From Parabacteroides sp. PF5-6 (GTDB lineage Bacteria > Bacteroidota > Bacteroidia > Bacteroidales > Tannerellaceae): a DNA stretch of 64,000 nucleotides. The notes below the pieces were generated by a model. It was not told the DNA's origin and ran no database searches. It was given only the letters and a program-made list of their open reading frames with translations. Where the stretch lies: the NCBI RefSeq assembly GCF_029504695.1, contig NZ_JAQFIN010000004.1, positions 369,780 through 433,779 of the forward strand. Direction: 5' to 3'. Below are positions 25,900 to 34,382 of this stretch, one piece after another. Position numbers and translations under genes: made by a program. The number at the start of each line of letters is the position of its first letter. Within the stretch, counting starts at the first letter, position 1.

Positions 25900-27458
25900 C
25901 GCTTACCTCCTTCTAAGTCTGCGACTATTGCATCAATCGCTTTGCGCAATTCGCTTTGGCGAGCTACAATGGTTTCTATTTCGGCATTTAGTTTGGTAAT
26001 ATCTATTTCTTCTCGGGTATCTTCCTGCTCCACATAACTGCTTACGGCGATATTGTAGTCGTTTTCGGCAATCTCGCTATTGGGAACCAGGCAGGTAAAA
26101 TGCGCCTCATCGTTACGCTCAATAAAAGCATTGAGTATTCGCTTGCGGTTATCTTCGCTTAGTTTATTCTTATTGCCGCCACGCACAAACTCAGCAGAAG
26201 CATCAATAAACAGCGTAGCATTGTCTTTTTTGCTTTTCTTCAATACAATCACACAGGTGGCAATCGTTGTGCCGAAAAACAAATCAGGCGGAAGCTGAAT
26301 CACGGTGTCAATATAATTATTGTCGATCAGGTATTTGCGAATCTTTTGCTCGGCGCCACCACGATACAATATGCCCGGAAACTCAACAATCGCTGCCGTG
26401 CCTGAAGTGGCAAGCCAAGAAAGCATGTGCATGGTAAATGCCAAATCGGCTTTACTCTTGGGTGCAAGCACTCCGGCAGGTGAAAAACGAGAGTCGTTAA
26501 TCAGAAGCGGATTGGCATCGCCTTCCCACTTAATAGAGTAGGGAGGATTAGAGACAATACAATCAAACGGTTCATCGTCCCAGTGCTTCGGTTCAGTTAG
26601 CGTATCTCCGTGAGCAATATCAAACTTCTCGTAATTAATATCGTGCAAAAACATGTTGATACGACAAAGGTTGTAGGTAGTGATATTTACTTCCTGACCA
26701 AAGAAGCCTTGTCGCACGTTTTCTTTTCCTAATACTTTAGCGAACTTCAACAACAAAGAACCCGAACCGCAAGCAGGGTCATACACTTTATTCACCTGCT
26801 TCTTTCCTACAACAGTTATTTCGGCAAGCAACTCGGAAACCTCCTGCGGTGTGAAAAACTCACCTCCTGATTTTCCGGCATTGCTGGCGTACATAGTCAT
26901 CAGAAACTCATAGGCATCGCCAAACATATCGTTTGTATTGTCCTGATAATCGCCAAGACTCAAGCCACCGATAGCATCTAATATCTTTTGCAGTTTCTCA
27001 TTTCGTTTCTGAACGGTAGCTCCCAGCTTGTTGCTGTTTACATCAATATCGTCAAACAGACCTTTGAGGTCGTCTTCGCTGTCAGTTCCCTTTGCCGAGT
27101 TCTCAATATTCTTAAACACACGACTTAGCGTTTCGTTCAGGTCTTCATCCGCCTTGGCATTCTTACAGACATTGACGAACAGTTCAGAAGGCAAGATAAA
27201 GAAGCCTTTTTCTTTTACTGTGTCAGCCCTGCCAAATTCAGCATCTTTATCGGATATTTTGGAATAATCAAAGTTGGCATTACCGGTTCGTTGCTCTTCT
27301 TTGTTAATAAAGGAAGTCAAATTCTCGGAGATAAACCGATAAAATAGCATTCCCAATACATATGACTTAAAATCCCAGCCATCTACGCTGCCTCTTAAAT
27401 CGTTAGCAATCTGCCATATTGCGCGGTGAAGTTCATCACGTTCTTGTTCTCTTGTCAT
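25896..27458 (-). CDS. hsdM: Type I DNA methyltransferase subunit M
   Basis: 520 residues. The N-terminal HsdM_N domain is followed by an N6-adenine methyltransferase core with the SAM-binding motif DPACGSGS (227-234) and catalytic NPPY (304-307). It methylates adenine in the host recognition site to protect it and is required for restriction. It is separated by 11 bp from the OLD-like gene upstream and overlaps hsdS by 4 bp. Confidence 0.95.
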   Translation of the reverse strand: MTREQERDELHRAIWQIANDLRGSVDGWDFKSYVLGMLFYRFISENLTSFINKEEQRTGNANFDYSKISDKDAEFGRADTVKEKGFFILPSELFVNVCKNAKADEDLNETLSRVFKNIENSAKGTDSEDDLKGLFDDIDVNSNKLGATVQKRNEKLQKILDAIGGLSLGDYQDNTNDMFGDAYEFLMTMYASNAGKSGGEFFTPQEVSELLAEITVVGKKQVNKVYDPACGSGSLLLKFAKVLGKENVRQGFFGQEVNITTYNLCRINMFLHDINYEKFDIAHGDTLTEPKHWDDEPFDCIVSNPPYSIKWEGDANPLLINDSRFSPAGVLAPKSKADLAFTMHMLSWLATSGTAAIVEFPGILYRGGAEQKIRKYLIDNNYIDTVIQLPPDLFFGTTIATCVIVLKKSKKDNATLFIDASAEFVRGGNKNKLSEDNRKRILNAFIERNDEAHFTCLVPNSEIAENDYNIAVSSYVEQEDTREEIDITKLNAEIETIVARQSELRKAIDAIVADLEGGKR

Positions 27459-27469
27459 GATATGTTATT

Positions 27470-29140
27470 TTAATTTCCTGTGATATAATCCATATTGTGC
27501 AAAATTTCTTGTTTGCCTACAATGTCATCTAACCATTTTAAACAATCAGGAACTTCCTTTTCTCTATCAATGCTCTTTACAAACTGGAATGCTTTTAACG
27601 GCTTATCTTTTCCTCCAGATAAAGAAATATTATGTGCTGTCTCAAAATTAGTAGTATGTACATAGCGTCTTGCAAGATTCGGTTTTACACTATTGGCTTC
27701 TTCTATTTTCGTCCAAATAGTTTGATTTAGAGTCCATGCAGGGTTATTGTTGCCATTAGAGGATTTCTCTGTGTCTGTATCGTGAATGACAAAATGATTA
27801 ATTTGGAATCGAGTAAGTATCTCTTGGAAGAAAGGGATATTGTTTTTTGATCCTGTGTTCAATACAAAGATTTCTTCGTTTGGGTAATATCTATTAAGGA
27901 TATCTCGATAAACAATTGTTTCTGTATCTCCTTCTACAAGAAGAACTTTATCTGCATAAAACGCTTCGCAAATATGCGGATTAAATCGGTTTATCATCTG
28001 CACTCGCTCTTTTTGTTCATCATCTCGACCGAAAACATCCTCACCTATTTGAAAAGTCGTAGTTGTTTCGTCCATATTCTTTACAACCCTTATCAATGAA
28101 GAGTGTGGCTTAGAAATATCTATCATTAATGGAGAATGAGTGGCACAAATGATTTGATATGGGCTATTTTGTGCTAACTCATATAAGCTTTCGCGCAATT
28201 TAAACGCAATTTTGGGGTGCAGAAAGACTTCCGGCTCTTCAAACAATATCAAATACTGCTTTCTGCTCGTTTCAGAATCTCTTTTCAGGAAAGTCAGAAA
28301 ATTAAACAATGCCTGCCTAATTACACCATGTCCATTTTGCAAGAAGGTTTCTTTCCGTGAACTTTCTTTTCGCTCTACAATTACAGAGTGGTTTTTTTTG
28401 AAGGCATCTTCAATTTTAATATTCTCATCTTTTGTGGCTTGAATTTTCAATGTCAGATCAGCAAACACCTTTTGAAAGTGTTTGTTTAAATCTGCATTCA
28501 AACTTTCAACTGACTCCGAGCCGGTTATCAAAGACTGTAGTTCTTTTACGCCAGTTATTAGTGCTTCATATTTTTCAGGATATGTCTCTTTAATTTTTTT
28601 TACAAATTCCTTTTCGAGCAAATCATTCACTTTTTTTTCAAGGGAGTTTTGATCTTCCATCGCACTGATAACGATTGGTGTAGGCGAATACTTTGCAAAC
28701 AACGTATCCATACCTCCAAAACCATTCTGCACCCATTTGTTTTCAGACGGAGAATATGTAAATTTCTCAAAGCTACTCCCGACAGTCTTCCATTCTTTTC
28801 TAATTTTCACGAAGCCATCTTCTCCAACCCATTTGCTAATCCACTCTGCATCTTTTTCTTTTCCTTTGCCTTGCAATTCAGTGTCATCTTCATCAGCATC
28901 TTCTTTTATAAACCACCCTTCAATGGTAATTGTGTTATTTTCAGTAGTATGATTATGAAAATCCTCTTTCTCTGCTGCTTGTTTGGCATTTGTAAAGAAT
29001 TCGTACGCACGCAAATAAGTAGATTTTCCAACATTATTTTGCCCCAAAAGAAAAATTATATCTGAATTGGAGAAATCTATTTCATTTGGTTCTCCTTTCA
29101 ATCCTCTAAAGTTTTGTACTATCAGTTTCGACAATTTCAT
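27470..29140 (-). CDS. OLD-family ATPase with TOPRIM nuclease-like domain
   Basis: 556 residues. ABC-type ATPase: Walker A GQNNVGKS (33-40), signature-like region GHGVIRQAL (270-278), Walker B LILFEEPE (297-304) and H-loop ATHSP (333-337). A C-terminal TOPRIM domain follows with LVEGDTE (401-407) and DTDTE (454-458). This is the architecture of the phage P2 OLD exonuclease family, which includes the Gabija subunit GajA. It is 11 bp upstream of hsdM and 2 bp downstream of the XRE gene, so it is part of the same defence operon. Its own function here is inferred. Confidence 0.85.
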   Translation of the reverse strand: MKLSKLIVQNFRGLKGEPNEIDFSNSDIIFLLGQNNVGKSTYLRAYEFFTNAKQAAEKEDFHNHTTENNTITIEGWFIKEDADEDDTELQGKGKEKDAEWISKWVGEDGFVKIRKEWKTVGSSFEKFTYSPSENKWVQNGFGGMDTLFAKYSPTPIVISAMEDQNSLEKKVNDLLEKEFVKKIKETYPEKYEALITGVKELQSLITGSESVESLNADLNKHFQKVFADLTLKIQATKDENIKIEDAFKKNHSVIVERKESSRKETFLQNGHGVIRQALFNFLTFLKRDSETSRKQYLILFEEPEVFLHPKIAFKLRESLYELAQNSPYQIICATHSPLMIDISKPHSSLIRVVKNMDETTTTFQIGEDVFGRDDEQKERVQMINRFNPHICEAFYADKVLLVEGDTETIVYRDILNRYYPNEEIFVLNTGSKNNIPFFQEILTRFQINHFVIHDTDTEKSSNGNNNPAWTLNQTIWTKIEEANSVKPNLARRYVHTTNFETAHNISLSGGKDKPLKAFQFVKSIDREKEVPDCLKWLDDIVGKQEILHNMDYITGN

Positions 29141-29142
29141 GA

Positions 29143-29430
29143 TTACTCTCTATTTATATTATCCTTAGCAATATTCAAGACTTTCTCAGCAATACTTTTT
29201 TCGTCAGCTACAATTGCTGAAACTTGGTCTGCAAGCCATAGGCTTAGAAGTTCCTTCTCCTCTATATTAAGCACCTGTGCAATAACTACAACCTGTTCTT
29301 TTTTTACCTTCCGTTCTCCTTTCTCAATTTTGCAATAGGTTGCTGTATCAATATCCAAAGCCTCAGCCAATTTCCGTTGCGGTAATTGCAGCTGCTCTCT
29401 TGATTGTCTTATGAATTCTGTAAACAACAT
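29143..29430 (-). CDS. XRE-family regulator of the defence operon
   Basis: 95 residues from ATG 29,430, with an HTH_3 domain at about 5-60 (REQLQLPQRKLAEALDIDTA ... KIEKGERKV) and a helical C-terminus. The open frame extends to 29,559, but that extension has no domain character and contains the promoter, so the internal ATG is preferred. Gene-first position suggests a controller (C-protein-like) role that times restriction expression; it probably represses itself through the palindrome over the -7 box. Confidence 0.82.
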   Translation of the reverse strand: MLFTEFIRQSREQLQLPQRKLAEALDIDTATYCKIEKGERKVKKEQVVVIAQVLNIEEKELLSLWLADQVSAIVADEKSIAEKVLNIAKDNINRE

Positions 29431-29452
29431 GATTTTATTATTTTGTCTTGAC

Positions 29453-29471
29453 ACTATTTGGCAAATATAGT
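29453..29471 (-). promoter_or_regulatory. Promoter -7 box with overlapping palindrome, defence operon
   Basis: TATATTTG on the minus strand (29,462-29,469) lies 32 bp upstream of the XRE start. It is embedded in an imperfect inverted repeat ACTATTTG/GCAAATATAGT, a plausible operator for the XRE protein. No -33 match was found. Confidence 0.45.
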
Positions 29472-29699
29472 AAATGTTCAATAAACAGCAGGCGTATGTG
29501 GTAAAAAAGTTATCAACATCACATATATACATAAGTATTCTTCTTGTTTTTACGGGCAAAAACAGGAATTGTTCAAAAGGACATCGCCCACCCCAACCTG
29601 TCTCTCATACACACCCCTTCATATTTTTCCCCTTTTACATTTTGCAAACACCTCTTCTATGGAAAGAATAAATAAGGCAACACTTTTGCGGGAAATACT

Positions 29700-29770
29700 A
29701 CCCGAAGCATAGCGGAGGTGTGGAGATTTCGCGTAAAACCGCTTGCGGCTTGGTGTTGACGTTTTATTCT
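29700..29770. other. Hairpin-containing gap between the defence and mobilization genes
   Basis: The 380-bp gap from 29,431 to 29,809 has the operon promoter at its left end. Near 29,735-29,760 it holds a short GC-rich palindrome (CCGCTTGCGG). No gene is seen. It could hold a terminator or part of the transfer origin; the evidence is weak. Confidence 0.25.
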
Positions 29771-29809
29771 TGGAATATATCTTTGTTTACCAAATGAGAA
29801 AGGAGTTCA

Positions 29810-30772
29810 TTAACCTATCCTTCTGCCTTTCTTCTTTTTCTTGACTTTTTTAAGTGGCTGTTCTTCTTCCGGATTAGGATTGCTAACATCCGCAGCGGTG
29901 GGGAGTATGGAGAATAAGGAAGATAGAGCGTTTAGCTCGATATTTCTACAACTATTCGACTGTCCGGCTGGCTGGTCGTTTGACTGGCCAAACGTTTGTC
30001 TGCTTGGCTGTATGCCCGCACCAACGCTGGTACGCTCTTGCTTTTTATTATTCTCTATTTCAGACACTAATGGCTTTTGAGGCTGCTTCAATTCTTGCTC
30101 CTGCATCTGCAATTTGTCTTTAAGACTGCCATTTTTCATTGTATTACAGTACACAAACGTTTCTTGTAAATCTCGTTGATAGTCGAATAGCTTATCAAAA
30201 CCTACCTCCGCTTGTTGAAACAAGTTCGTTCTTTCGAAACCGCCTTTGATTGCTCCCTTCTTGGTGTTCTTATGGTTGGTTAATGGCGACAACTTCTTTT
30301 TGTTCGATTGGTCTTTCCGACTGACAATTAAATGGCAGTGCATATTTAGTTCGTTATCTGATCTGTCGCGGTCAAAATGAATCTTTCCGTAGAACTTTAT
30401 ATCTTCTGCGGATAACCCTTTATTGAAGTTCTTGGCATATTCGGGAATAAAGACCTCTCGAATGTATCGCTTCATGGCTTCGGCTTGTTCCTGCTCGCTG
30501 TTGCCCATCGTTTTCAGTTCCTTCTCCGACGGACTGACATGTATTACATAAAATTTGGCATCCGTTTTCAAGAGCTGCCCGATATTGGTATCAATATCCT
30601 CAATAACATCGGCTTTGTACAGATTTTCTTCTGTCAGATTGAAGAAACCTTCGGTGTAAATGCCTTTCTCCATACGTTCCAAATCCTCATGTTCAAGGTA
30701 ATTTGCCAACTGTCGGCAACCTCCGGCATTGTTGTATGTTCCTTTGGAGGGTGGTGGGAAGTCGATATTCAT
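29810..30772 (-). CDS. Mobilization relaxase, BtgB/MobB-like
   Basis: 320 residues. The N-terminal catalytic region (about 1-200) carries a histidine-rich motif NMHCHLIVSRKD (near 143-154) typical of relaxase histidine clusters, then a GAIKGGFERTN segment. The C-terminus is a low-complexity Gln/Lys-rich tail ending in a poly-Lys stretch, a probable DNA-binding tail. I recognise it as similar to the BtgB/DUF5712-type relaxases of Bacteroides mobilizable elements. It follows the BtgA-like gene with a 1-bp gap. It would nick oriT and lead the strand to a helper conjugation system. Confidence 0.75.
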   Translation of the reverse strand: MNIDFPPPSKGTYNNAGGCRQLANYLEHEDLERMEKGIYTEGFFNLTEENLYKADVIEDIDTNIGQLLKTDAKFYVIHVSPSEKELKTMGNSEQEQAEAMKRYIREVFIPEYAKNFNKGLSAEDIKFYGKIHFDRDRSDNELNMHCHLIVSRKDQSNKKKLSPLTNHKNTKKGAIKGGFERTNLFQQAEVGFDKLFDYQRDLQETFVYCNTMKNGSLKDKLQMQEQELKQPQKPLVSEIENNKKQERTSVGAGIQPSRQTFGQSNDQPAGQSNSCRNIELNALSSLFSILPTAADVSNPNPEEEQPLKKVKKKKKGRRIG

Positions 30773-30773
30773 A

Positions 30774-31361
30774 CTATTGCTCGTTTATCAGGTTGAAAAT
30801 CTCAGTCTTGAGATTATCTTTTCGCTTGCCATCCATAACTCCACACGTTGCCAGTTCGGAATAGAGGCTAATCAGATTTAACAATTTCTGATTATCTCGC
30901 TTTTGTTTCTCATCAATAGAGGATAATCGCTTGGTCTGACCATTTATAATCTCAGCGTGGTGTCCGAAGGTATCACTGATTTTTTGTAAGACACCAGAAT
31001 TCCTTTCCCACATTGCCTCAATCTCCGACTTAATCATCTCTTCCAAGGCTTTTACTACTCCATCGAAACGGGCAGCTATCGAATGAGTCGCCCGAATCAT
31101 CGGATTCAGCTCTTTTTCTTCAAAGTGGCGAATAAAACGTATCAGGTCATCCTGCCGCTTGTTTATCTTCGCTAATTCTGTTTTAACGGATTCCGGCGGC
31201 TCGGACGGATTGATACACGCCTTATCCATATACTCGAAAGCGAGCTTTACGATTTCTCCTTTTTTCAGATTGTACCGCTTGCAAAGTTTATCTATCTGGC
31301 GATTGGTACTGTGGTCAATTCCAATCGTCGTTAATGCAGTTTTATTCTTATTTGGTGTCAT
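30774..31361 (-). CDS. BfmA/BtgA-family mobilization accessory protein
   Basis: 195 residues. A ribbon- or helix-type DNA-binding N-terminus (GIDHSTNRQIDKLCKRYNLK) is followed by DDLIRFIRHFEEKELNPM, a segment I recognise from Bacteroides BtgA/BfmA proteins, then a coiled coil. Such proteins bind oriT and assist the relaxase. It is upstream of the relaxase gene and next to the candidate oriT. Confidence 0.8.
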   Translation of the reverse strand: MTPNKNKTALTTIGIDHSTNRQIDKLCKRYNLKKGEIVKLAFEYMDKACINPSEPPESVKTELAKINKRQDDLIRFIRHFEEKELNPMIRATHSIAARFDGVVKALEEMIKSEIEAMWERNSGVLQKISDTFGHHAEIINGQTKRLSSIDEKQKRDNQKLLNLISLYSELATCGVMDGKRKDNLKTEIFNLINEQ

Positions 31362-31461
31362 ATTATAACTTTTTTATAAGAAATCATTTTATTAATCGCT
31401 TAATCAATAGACTATTAGCGATTTTATTTATGCGAGTCTTTATAAAACTCGTTTTTAATAT

Positions 31462-31531
31462 CTTGCTGATTAACAGCAAGTAACCCCGTAGGGCAAGAGG
31501 ATAGAACAGGACTTGTCCAGTTCCCTCTTGC
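31462..31531. other. Candidate origin of transfer (oriT)
   Basis: Two hairpins lie directly upstream of the BtgA-like gene: CTTGCTG/CAGCAAG (31,462-31,480) and a longer nested one with arms GCAAGAGG (31,493) and CCTCTTGC (31,524), plus inner GAAC-GGAC/GTCC-GTTC. Nested inverted repeats next to mobilization genes are typical of oriT. The nick site is not identified. Confidence 0.45.
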
Positions 31532-31568
31532 TACATTGCTCGCCAACAGTGAGCCATTAGTTGAAAGC

Positions 31569-32294
31569 TTAAACTCGACGGCTTTCACCTTTCAATGTGA
31601 TAAAGTTGAACATCACTTTGAGGCGGTCGCCAATCATGCCTCCATAGAACTCTTCGGACGAAAGTGTATCAAGGGTGAAGTTGGTGGTACCATGTGTAAC
31701 CGTTCCGATATCGCTTCTTAAACTCAGTAGTTCCGATACCGGACGAATAATATTTCCGTAATCCATAACCGTTTTTGACTCTCTGCCGAACTCGTCAATA
31801 ATCAGCGGTCGCCGAACAAAGGTCTTGACCGATTGCGAAATGATTTGTTGTTGCAGCTCCACGGACTTGACAAATGAAAACAAAGGCTGGCTCAGACTGA
31901 ACTTCCTCACGACATAATTGTGAAGCAGAGAATAGGTTTCCATGATAAGTGTTTTGCCACATCCGTATTTCCCCTGCAACATAATCCCTTTGCTCAGATC
32001 ACCGGAAAAGGAAGGATTGTTGGTGACGAAATAATAAAGCTGTTCAACGATTGGCTCGTTATCCTCGTCAATAACAAAACTCGTATGCTGATTCCGTTGG
32101 GATAGACAATAGTTTCCGAACCAGATAAACAGCTCTCGAAAATCAGGATAAGCCAGCGGCAATATAAATCGGCGTTGCTGCATCTTTTCTTTTTCATCGG
32201 CAAACATATCCTGAACATCTTTCCGTAACAAGTGATAAAACTCCTGATTAGTCGAAATCACTTCCCGAATGGATGAATCCTTTCTTTTTTCCAT
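31569..32294 (-). CDS. DnaC-like P-loop ATPase
   Basis: 241 residues from ATG 32,294. The AAA+ region has Walker A GKYGCGKT and a Walker B-like LIIDEFGRE. It resembles the DnaC/IstB group of helicase loaders and similar ATPases on Bacteroides mobile elements. The open frame continues to 32,411, but that would overlap the upstream gene by 164 bp and adds no domain sequence. A role in element replication is inferred. Confidence 0.75.
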   Translation of the reverse strand: MEKRKDSSIREVISTNQEFYHLLRKDVQDMFADEKEKMQQRRFILPLAYPDFRELFIWFGNYCLSQRNQHTSFVIDEDNEPIVEQLYYFVTNNPSFSGDLSKGIMLQGKYGCGKTLIMETYSLLHNYVVRKFSLSQPLFSFVKSVELQQQIISQSVKTFVRRPLIIDEFGRESKTVMDYGNIIRPVSELLSLRSDIGTVTHGTTNFTLDTLSSEEFYGGMIGDRLKVMFNFITLKGESRRV

Positions 32295-32637
32295 AAGAAT
32301 TAGTATTTGATTTTTTGTCTTTAGTCTTATTATATGGTGGGAGTTTAGAGTCAGACTTAGGTGCCAGAATCCGATACTTAGTTTTGACCCTATGTCCACC
32401 CCCAGAAACATAATCCAGTAGCCCGGCTTCTTTCAACCGGTCACGTGCGGATTTCAATACTTGCAAGGAGATATTCGCATTGGCTACCATTCGGTCGTTG
32501 GAATATTCGATCCACTCCGACCAATACGAACGGTTCGCTAAATGAATCAAGTAGAAATACAACCGTGTTTCGTTTCCGCTGAAGTTTTTCTGTTCGTCCA
32601 CTCGCCAAAAGTTGGCTAACAAATCAAACAGATTCAT
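32248..32637 (-). CDS. Replication-associated winged-helix-like protein
   Basis: 129 residues. The first 85 look like a winged-helix replication protein (DnaD-like N-terminus: NETRLYFYLIHLANRSYW ... SLQVLKSARDRLKEAGLLDY). The tail is Lys/Ser-rich. It overlaps the ATPase gene by 47 bp and the HTH gene upstream by 4 bp, so the three act as one unit. Exact function not known. Confidence 0.65.
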   Translation of the reverse strand: MNLFDLLANFWRVDEQKNFSGNETRLYFYLIHLANRSYWSEWIEYSNDRMVANANISLQVLKSARDRLKEAGLLDYVSGGGHRVKTKYRILAPKSDSKLPPYNKTKDKKSNTNSYGKKKGFIHSGSDFD

Positions 32638-32984
32638 CTCCGTAGATTTTTACGCTTATTGTACTCCGTTTCTGCTTCGGATTCAATTTCAGATAAGGTC
32701 TTCTTTTTACCTTTGGCAATCCACTCTAATAACTCATCTTCGAAGAAATAAAGCTTCTTGCCGTTTTTATAACAGGGGAGTAGTCGTTTACGCACGAGGG
32801 CGTACACGGTAGGTTTTGCTTTGCCAATCATCCGGCAAGCTTCTTCAATTCCAATCGGAACTCGTTTCTGGGGAACAGTTGGGGACTGACCCTTTACCAC
32901 TAAAGATTTAATTTCCGCCAACTCGTTTACCAAGTGGGCGACTGCTTTCGGCAGGTTTTCAAAAGAAATGTCGTTTGCTTCCAT
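32634..32984 (-). CDS. Helix-turn-helix (excisionase-like) DNA-binding protein
   Basis: 116 residues from ATG 32,984. The C-terminal half carries a MerR/excisionase-type helix-turn-helix (GIEEACRMIGKAKPTVYALV then PCYKNGKKLYFFEDEL), the HTH_17 layout. The reading frame extends to 33,131 without domain character. It is the first gene of a three-gene set with replication-like proteins. It may act as excisionase or regulator. Confidence 0.75.
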   Translation of the reverse strand: MEANDISFENLPKAVAHLVNELAEIKSLVVKGQSPTVPQKRVPIGIEEACRMIGKAKPTVYALVRKRLLPCYKNGKKLYFFEDELLEWIAKGKKKTLSEIESEAETEYNKRKNLRR

Positions 32985-33131
32985 ATTTATCGTTTTTAAT
33001 GAATATGGTGCAAATGAAGCAAGTGTTTCCACTGGGTTTCCCGACACAGGAAGAACACAGAGAGAACACTTAAAGTGATGATCTTTAGTGTAATTATTGA
33101 ATTGGAGAATAAGATATAATCTAAAAATCAC

Positions 33132-33139
33132 TACATTTG
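33132..33139 (+). promoter_or_regulatory. -7 box for the 33,165 gene
   Basis: TACATTTG on the plus strand, 26 bp before the ATG at 33,165. The nearest TTG upstream is too far for the usual spacing. Confidence 0.4.
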
Positions 33140-33164
33140 TGGTCTAATTCATTAAGTGATTAAT

Positions 33165-34316
33165 ATGAGGAAAATTTCAATTCTTATTTTTTGCCTATTT
33201 CTTACATCATATTCTTATTCAGATGTATCACGATCTCCAGTTGAAGAGTGTTGTTCTGATATAGTATTTCAACTAAATGAGCAAAATAAAATACTGTCAG
33301 AACAAACCGTTGCCATACAAAACAGAACGTTTGAGACAAATGAGATCAATACTTATTTGTCAAAACTATCTGACCTTATGCTATCTCAGAAAGAAGATAT
33401 TTCCTCAATTCCTAAAAACAAGATATTAGGAATTCCTGAAAATTTAGCAATAATACTTTTTCCGGCATTGATAACCTTGATGATTTTCTTTTTAGGAGAA
33501 ATTCTAAAATGGTATAGAAAACAGGAGATGAAGCGAAATGAAACGAAAGAATATAGAGAAGTAATCCTCAATTGGATAGATTTAATCAACAATCCAATTC
33601 AAAAACAAATAGAAGCTTGTGATAAAATAGCAGTCGATATTTTAAACTCTCAGAATATTCATCCAGAAAGAATGGAATATAGAAAAATGTTGGCAGATAA
33701 AATTGACAGTATAGGGGTCGATCGATTTATCAATACTTTCATGATTAATTCTACAGCCCCAAAAAGTGATGCAAAAAATGATAAAATGACATATAATTTA
33801 GTAAGTCAATTCAATTTTTTAAAATCAATTGAGCCCAATTTGTCAGAAACATATAAAGAGTATCAAGTTCAAACTTTGGCACTGATGGATGAATGGAATA
33901 GCGAATTCATGAAATTAAACGATCTAACATCAAGTTGGGCAGTTAAAGCAAAAAACAAAAGTCACCCATATTTTGTCTTCAATAGCAATGTTGCTAAAAT
34001 AGTAAATGGCTACATTCTCAAGTCTCAACAGGGAGAAAACAATACTGTCAATACTATTAATAATTTAATCAGCCCGTTAACGGCTTTGACCAATGACGAG
34101 CTTGCAAATAATCTTGAAAACGAATATGCTTTTGAGATGTCTTCAATTCTTCAACAATTCAGAATTATCGATAAAAAGTGGAATATCAATGTAAAGGGAT
34201 ATAGTTATCTTTTTTCAGGAATGGCAAAGTCTATCAATAATTCTTATAGCACTTTGTTAGATGCAAAAAAATATTTTAAGAACGAAACCGAAGTAAAAGG
34301 GGTTTTAAGCATATAA
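33165..34316 (+). CDS. Orphan membrane protein carried by the element
   Basis: About 383 residues. An N-terminal hydrophobic segment reads as a signal peptide (ISILIFCLFLTSYSYS), a coiled-coil-like region follows, one transmembrane helix lies at about 92-112 (LAIILFPALITLMIFFLGEI), then a large hydrophilic helical domain. I recognise no family. It is on the opposite strand to all its neighbours in the element, has its own promoter, and is among the most AT-rich genes in the window. This looks like independent cargo. A GTG at 33,156 could add three residues. Confidence 0.7.
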   Translation: MRKISILIFCLFLTSYSYSDVSRSPVEECCSDIVFQLNEQNKILSEQTVAIQNRTFETNEINTYLSKLSDLMLSQKEDISSIPKNKILGIPENLAIILFPALITLMIFFLGEILKWYRKQEMKRNETKEYREVILNWIDLINNPIQKQIEACDKIAVDILNSQNIHPERMEYRKMLADKIDSIGVDRFINTFMINSTAPKSDAKNDKMTYNLVSQFNFLKSIEPNLSETYKEYQVQTLALMDEWNSEFMKLNDLTSSWAVKAKNKSHPYFVFNSNVAKIVNGYILKSQQGENNTVNTINNLISPLTALTNDELANNLENEYAFEMSSILQQFRIIDKKWNINVKGYSYLFSGMAKSINNSYSTLLDAKKYFKNETEVKGVLSI

Positions 34317-34382
34317 AGCTATCCTCTACTAAAAGATATGTCGTAAATCTGACTATATATCCTAACCGAGGAAAGGTATAAA

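Noticed and set aside
29431..29559. N-terminal extension of the XRE regulator
   Set aside because: The extension overlaps the -7 box and palindrome and lacks domain character; the ATG at 29,430 starts the HTH domain properly.
30774..31361. ParB- or plasmid-partition-type protein
   Set aside because: The FIRHFEEKELNP segment and location before a relaxase fit BtgA/BfmA mobilization proteins better.
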